This document shows, one piece after another, positions 14,313 to 17,727 of a stretch of DNA of 17,727 nucleotides. Position numbers and translations under genes: made by a program. Numbering within the stretch: the stretch's first letter is position 1; each line of letters starts with the position of its first letter. The notes below the pieces were generated by a model. It saw only the letters and a list, made by a program, of their open reading frames with translations, made no database searches and was not told where the DNA came from. The DNA comes from an uncultured Collinsella sp. (GTDB lineage Bacteria; Actinomycetota; Coriobacteriia; Coriobacteriales; Coriobacteriaceae): positions 1-17,727 of the forward strand of contig UQIK01000033.1 in NCBI GenBank assembly GCA_900541125.1, in the 5' to 3' direction.

Positions 14313-16437
14313 GCGTTTCTGGTCTAGATGCGTTTTGACGCGCCGTCCGAGCTGCCATCGCAAACGAGGCGGCTTTATGGGCCGCGCCGGTGTCGATCTG
14401 TTTATCGAAGACGGTGCCTACACCACGCTTTCTTCTGCCGTGGTCATCCTAGTGGTGCTCACGTTGTTGTTTTCGTCGACCGCGGCGATATGGAGCATGT
14501 CGCGTGCCGGGGATACCCAGGTGGCGGCCGATAGCGGCGCGCTGGCGGGTGCCAACGTAGTGTCGTCCTATCACACGGCTGCCACGGTGGTTGATGCGAG
14601 CATCTTGAGTTTGGGGCTGGCGGGGTTTGCCACAATCGGGACGGGCCTGGTCGCCATCCTCATCCCAGGTGCCGAACCAGTTGCCGGCAATATGGTCGAC
14701 ACCGGGATTGAGATCATTAAAACGCGCAACAAGTTTGCCAAAAGCGCATCGGAAGGCTTACAGAAAATCGAGACGGCTCTGCCGTATCTGATCGCCGCGC
14801 GTGCCACGCAGGCGGTGTCGGCGCAGGATACCGATAGTGTGACCTATACCGGTACGGCGCTTGCCGTGCCCAGGACATCCGAATCGGACTTCGCCGCGCT
14901 CAAAGGGTCAGAGATCTCGACCGATGCCATCGAGAGCACCTCAAAAGACCTTGACTATGCTGCCAAGGAACTGAAGAAAGCGTCCGAGAAAACGTCAAAG
15001 GCCAAGAAACGCGCCTGGCTTGCCGACTGCGGTGAATCGGACAGAGGCGCAGTCGGAAGCTGTTCGTGCATGTGGGAACGCGCGAAGAACTTGGCGAAGC
15101 TTTCGGATATTGAGAATCCGCACTATGCCTCGAGTGTCACATGGGAGCCGCAAGTGGCGCTCGATCGCGCGAAGGCCTATTACCGCTTGCGCCTTGCAAA
15201 CGAGGCACCTCAGGGCTCAAGCGTCGAGACGAAGGCGGAGTCGGCGGCGCGCAAGGCGTTTTACACCTATGCGAGTACAGAGGTCAATCGTGCATATGTA
15301 ACCGAGGACGGAGATGCAGTCACTTTCCATATCCCGCTGTTGCCGCGCAACGCTGACGAGGTGCGAGCGACGGAACTCTATACCGATGCGGCGTGGCCAA
15401 CCAGCGCCATCGATGGCAAGACGTATCTGCATTACGGAACGAGTTGCCCCAACTATAAGAAGGGGTCGCCAGGCGGGCTAGCCTCGGTTGCTGATTATGA
15501 CGGGCAGGACAGATGCAACAGATGCCATTTTGGCGTTTCGTCGCTCGGTGCCGTTGCAGCACCTTCGACTTCTATCGAAAACGGCTTCGAATACCACTTT
15601 GACAAGTTCAAAGACGCCCTGGAAGACTACGTCGACTGCCGCAACAAAGAACTCGAACTTGAGCGTCAGACCGAGGACGAGGCCGACCGTGCGGGCAATG
15701 CGTTTGACCAGGCCATCAAGGAGCTTTCCGGCGAGCGCCCGCGTATCGCCCCGCCCGGCCGCAACGGCGTGGTTGCCCTTGCGGTTTCGGGTGCCATTTC
15801 GAGCCCCGATGAGCTCAACTCTTCGTTTAACACGGCAGTCAGGCTTGGCGATCGCGGTGCCATCTCTGCTGCGGTGCTGGCGCCCGATGAGGCGACGGCG
15901 CAAAACAACGTGCTTTCGCGATTTTTCTCGACATTGAAGGAACGCTCGGGCGGCGTTGCCGGCGTGCTCGACGGCGTCATGGATGTTTGGGGACGGCTGC
16001 TTGTGGGATACGGAGACATCCAAGGTTCGGCCAACGAGCTTATGGACGAGATGATTAAAGGCCTAGGAGGGGGCAGCGGCGCGTTGGGCTCCATCGCATC
16101 GTGGCTCGGTGATACCGTTTCGGCGTCCGTGGCGGCGCTGGGTTTGGAACCGTGCGACTTGCGCCTGCGAAAGCCGGTGCTGACCGATTCCGCCAACGTC
16201 ATTAAGAGTCCGGGGTCTGACATTGCTGGTCTCTCTCAAGCGCAAGACAAACTGCGAAGTATTCCGTTGGACGTGACCGATCCCAAGGCGCTTTGCGAGG
16301 CGTTGGAATATCAAGTCGAACGCACCATTAGCGGTACGGTGTTCACGCTTGCGGAGATTCCTCTGCCCGGCGGCGGCTCCATCCCACTCACCGTCGATGT
16401 CGCCACGCTGGTTGGCGCTCTGGGCGGTGGGTCGTAA
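14284..16437 (+). CDS. Large TadG-like pilus-associated protein with a cysteine-rich region
   Basis: This is a 717-residue protein. A basic N-terminus is followed by DGAYTTLSSAVVILVV and a membrane helix (about 51-71), the arrangement of TadE/TadG N-termini; the ADSGALAGANVV segment right after it is typical of TadG (VAADAAALAGA-like). A second hydrophobic stretch lies at 107-130. A charged, probably coiled-coil region (about 220-255) and a large extracytoplasmic part follow. Cysteines C249, C260, C262, C388, C411, C414 and C452 include a CxC and a CNRCH pair. It is much longer than most TadG proteins and lacks a recognisable VWA domain. The start is ATG 14284 with GGAGGG (14273-14278) 5 nt upstream. 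It may be a tip, anchor or adhesive subunit. Confidence 0.82.
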   Translation: MIRGLLHGIKRFWSRCVLTRRPSCHRKRGGFMGRAGVDLFIEDGAYTTLSSAVVILVVLTLLFSSTAAIWSMSRAGDTQVAADSGALAGANVVSSYHTAATVVDASILSLGLAGFATIGTGLVAILIPGAEPVAGNMVDTGIEIIKTRNKFAKSASEGLQKIETALPYLIAARATQAVSAQDTDSVTYTGTALAVPRTSESDFAALKGSEISTDAIESTSKDLDYAAKELKKASEKTSKAKKRAWLADCGESDRGAVGSCSCMWERAKNLAKLSDIENPHYASSVTWEPQVALDRAKAYYRLRLANEAPQGSSVETKAESAARKAFYTYASTEVNRAYVTEDGDAVTFHIPLLPRNADEVRATELYTDAAWPTSAIDGKTYLHYGTSCPNYKKGSPGGLASVADYDGQDRCNRCHFGVSSLGAVAAPSTSIENGFEYHFDKFKDALEDYVDCRNKELELERQTEDEADRAGNAFDQAIKELSGERPRIAPPGRNGVVALAVSGAISSPDELNSSFNTAVRLGDRGAISAAVLAPDEATAQNNVLSRFFSTLKERSGGVAGVLDGVMDVWGRLLVGYGDIQGSANELMDEMIKGLGGGSGALGSIASWLGDTVSASVAALGLEPCDLRLRKPVLTDSANVIKSPGSDIAGLSQAQDKLRSIPLDVTDPKALCEALEYQVERTISGTVFTLAEIPLPGGGSIPLTVDVATLVGALGGGS

Positions 16438-16913
16438 TGAGTATCCGCATGCGTCTGCGCGAGGAGCGCGCCCAAGCGACGGTGGAGATGGCGGTGGTTA
16501 CGCCCGTTTTGCTGGTGCTGGCACTCATCGTGTACAACGTCATGATCTTTGCCAGCGCCGTCGCGCGCTTCGACCGCGTGGTACCCGACATCGTGTTGGC
16601 GCACGCCGTGGCGTCGGAGGGGGAGGGCGACGAAAGCTCTGCCGATGCCTCGGCGACGGTTCAGACTCAAATTCTGAATGCCATGGAAGGCTATGACTTG
16701 CGGATCGAAGTGTCGAGCGAGCAAGGCGCGGAGGCATCGGATGGTGGCCTGCTCTCCCTATCCGGTACGTTTAGGACCTACACCTGCACCATGCACTATG
16801 AGCCGTGGCCGACTTTTCTCAGCATCGCTGGCGTTTCGCTGGGGGCGCCGACAACGTTGTCGCACGAGCGCGCGGTGACGGTCGATCCATGGCGCCCGGG
16901 GGTGGTCATGTGA
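16437..16913 (+). CDS. Second TadE-like pseudopilin
   Basis: This is a 158-residue protein. A 12-residue basic leader (MSIRMRLREERA) precedes QATVEMAVVTPVLLVLALIVYN, a TadE-type helix with Glu at +5 and cleavage predicted between A12 and Q13. An extracytoplasmic domain of about 120 residues follows, with an acidic Glu/Ser/Asp stretch (60-75) and one cysteine near residue 117. The start codon overlaps the stop of the TadG-like gene (TAATG), so it is translationally coupled. It probably forms a minor pseudopilin complex with the TadE- and TadG-like proteins just upstream. Confidence 0.85.
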   Translation: MSIRMRLREERAQATVEMAVVTPVLLVLALIVYNVMIFASAVARFDRVVPDIVLAHAVASEGEGDESSADASATVQTQILNAMEGYDLRIEVSSEQGAEASDGGLLSLSGTFRTYTCTMHYEPWPTFLSIAGVSLGAPTTLSHERAVTVDPWRPGVVM

Positions 16914-17269
16914 CCGCGGTCTCGTCCTACATCGCCTACGCGCGGGCACTCAACAGGCTGGGTTGGACGCCGGCCGAGTTTGCGGTGGCGGAGTCGTTTG
17001 TCGTGCGCCTGCGCGGCATGCTGGGGCGGCGTCCGGTTGCCGCCAACGGCCTGCCGCTCGTCATGGCGTTTCCACGCTGCTCTTCGGTCCATACGTGTTT
17101 TATGGCCTATCCCATCGACATCGCCTTCATCGATCGCGACGGCAATATCCTCGCGCGCTACGAAAACGTTCGTCCTTGGCGCATGTGCTCCTGCCCCGGC
17201 GCCTGGGCCGTACTAGAGCGTCCTTCAATCATTGTTTCGACCCCTGCTCTCCAACGCGTGCCGGCTTAA
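16910..17269 (+). CDS. DUF192 domain protein
   Basis: This is a 119-residue protein from GTG 16910, which overlaps the previous stop (GTGA). The DUF192 fold is recognisable from RLRGMLGR (33-40), then a gap, then VHTCFMAYPIDIAFIDRDGNI (about 60-80) and a final proline-rich turn. These match the family pattern of RGLM..., F-x-M-x-x-x-x-x-P-L-D-I-x-F-[IL]-D. There is no signal peptide, unlike many secreted DUF192 proteins, so it is probably cytoplasmic. DUF192 has no established function. Tight coupling to the last Tad gene suggests a pilus-related role. An in-frame ATG at 16889 is an alternative start. I see no clear terminator after it. Confidence 0.85.
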   Translation: MTAVSSYIAYARALNRLGWTPAEFAVAESFVVRLRGMLGRRPVAANGLPLVMAFPRCSSVHTCFMAYPIDIAFIDRDGNILARYENVRPWRMCSCPGAWAVLERPSIIVSTPALQRVPA

Positions 17270-17366
17270 GGGACTGAGCGAAAAACTTCTTGCTGCCGGC
17301 TGATGCCTCTGACGTGCCGATTTATAGAACCGAGGCTGTGCTCAAAAACTTTTTTAAAATTCTCGG

Positions 17367-17394
17367 TTGACCGGAACGCGTCCTTGGTTATACT
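17367..17394 (+). promoter_or_regulatory. Promoter of tRNA-Phe
   Basis: TTGACC (17367-17372) and TATACT (17389-17394) are separated by 16 bp, a strong sigma70-like promoter giving a transcript start near 17401. The run-up (17341-17360) is A/T-rich, like an UP element. An AACCGAG (17328-17334)/CTCGGTT (17362-17368) inverted pair overlaps the -35. Confidence 0.8.
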
Positions 17395-17400
17395 AATCAA

Positions 17401-17415
17401 GCCTTGAAACAAGGC
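17401..17415 (+). other. Leader hairpin before tRNA-Phe
   Basis: GCCTT-GAAAC-AAGGC forms a perfect 5-bp stem with a 5-nt loop at the predicted transcript start, 11 nt before the mature tRNA. It could act in 5' processing or simply protect the precursor. Confidence 0.5.
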
Positions 17416-17426
17416 ACACCTCAAAT

Positions 17427-17481
<55 letters not shown>

Positions 17482-17499
<18 letters not shown>

Positions 17500-17542
17500 C
17501 CTTGAATTGACTAGGACCTCTGCAAAGGGGTCCTTTTCTTTT
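17482..17542 (+). repeat. 61-bp direct repeat, copy 1 (tRNA-Phe 3' end plus terminator)
   Basis: The stretch from CGATTCCC in the T-loop through the acceptor strand and the terminator T-tract is repeated without a mismatch at 17667-17727. The period is 185 bp. Confidence 0.97.
17513..17542 (+). terminator. Terminator of tRNA-Phe
   Basis: The 9-bp stem AGGACCTCT/AGGGGTCCT (one G-U pair) has a GCAA tetraloop (17513-17534) and is followed by TTTCTTTT. It lies 13 nt after the tRNA. Confidence 0.93.
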
Positions 17543-17666
17543 ATGTGGTCCCCACACGGAATCGAACCCCGTGAGGGCGCGGAGCTGAGTAAACGCGTGA
17601 GCGTTTGCCAGCGCAGCTCGCAAGGCGCGAAGCGCCGCAGCGGTCCGCACGCGCGGAGCGCGGGCG
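17543..17666. other. Hairpin-rich 124-bp insert with a minus-strand T-arm-like fragment
   Basis: Near its left end, 17546-17573 reads on the minus strand as a tRNA 3' fragment: CACGG, GGTTCGATT, CCGTG, then GTGGGGACCA with an encoded CCA. Three perfect mini-hairpins follow: AAACGC-GTGA-GCGTTT (17591-17606), GGCGC-GAA-GCGCC (17624-17636) and CGCGC-GGA-GCGCG (17650-17662), with GAGCT (17582)/AGCTC (17619) closing around the first. There is no plausible gene: the 62-70-codon frames here are translations of tRNA-derived sequence. Confidence 0.75.
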
Positions 17667-17727
17667 CGATTCCCTTCCCCGCCACCTTGAATTGACTAGG
17701 ACCTCTGCAAAGGGGTCCTTTTCTTTT
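17667..17727 (+). repeat. 61-bp direct repeat, copy 2
   Basis: This is an exact copy of 17482-17542 at the very end of the window. It contains the 3' 18 nt of tRNA-Phe without the rest of a tRNA, then the whole terminator. What lies beyond is not visible, so more copies may follow. Confidence 0.97.
17698..17727 (+). terminator. Second copy of the tRNA-Phe terminator
   Basis: This is identical to 17513-17542: the GCAA-capped 9-bp stem (17698-17719) and T-rich tail. It would stop transcripts that read through the first terminator and the hairpin-rich insert. Confidence 0.85.

Noticed and set aside
17270..17366. Terminator for the Tad operon
   Set aside because: I looked for a stem with a T-tract after the DUF192 gene; only a loose AACCGAG/CTCGGTT pair and an isolated T-run are present, not a credible intrinsic terminator.

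Overview
The window is high-GC bacterial DNA with short intergenic gaps, heavily overlapping genes and strong GGAGG ribosome binding sites. The gene content is pyruvate kinase, a PMCA/SERCA-type calcium ATPase, RsgA and a Tad/Flp pilus locus without an outer-membrane secretin. With the intergenic palindromes, this suggests a monoderm actinobacterium of the Coriobacteriia, most likely Collinsella or a close relative. That assignment is inference from content and style, not from a search.

Left part (1-3190, minus strand). A possible gene start runs off the left edge (1-57). It overlaps a 283-residue protein (23-874) that ends in a PD-(D/E)XK-like segment and looks cut short. Next comes a 130-bp element with perfect 21-bp terminal inverted repeats (921-1050), then pyruvate kinase (1294-2754) with its own terminator. 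A 440-bp divergent intergenic region separates pyk from the ATPase. Its right half is a structured leader with two hairpins whose loops are perfectly complementary over 7 nt, and one of those hairpins buries the ATPase ribosome binding site.

Middle part (3196-7480, plus strand). An 893-residue P-type Ca2+ ATPase with all expected Ca2+-site residues is followed by a long imperfect palindrome and two related terminator modules. The circularly permuted ribosome-assembly GTPase RsgA follows; its start is best placed at GTG 6241. It is closed by a textbook terminator.

Tad operon (7679-17269, plus strand). Eleven genes are packed with overlaps or gaps of at most 10 nt: cpaB, tadZ/cpaE, tadA/cpaF, tadB, tadC, flp, an unrecognised single-pass membrane protein, a second Flp-like pilin, a TadE-like pseudopilin, a large TadG-like protein, a second TadE-like pseudopilin and, last, a DUF192 protein (twelve counting DUF192). 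TadA powers the TadB/TadC platform, TadZ probably positions it, CpaB is the extracytoplasmic assembly factor, and Flp and the TadE/TadG-like proteins are the pilus subunits or tip/anchor components. Four pilin-like proteins share an A|QxT(T/V)E processing motif. No prepilin peptidase (TadV/CpaA) lies in the window, so it must be elsewhere.

Right end (17270-17727). A tRNA-Phe(GAA) with its own promoter and terminator is followed by a 124-bp hairpin-rich segment and a second, exact 61-bp copy of the tRNA 3' end plus terminator. This is an attachment-site-like or repeat-cassette arrangement that runs up to the window edge.

The most unusual signals are the ATPase leader RNA, the tRNA-Phe 3'-end duplication, the 921-1050 inverted-repeat element, and the unusual contents and processing motif of the Tad operon.
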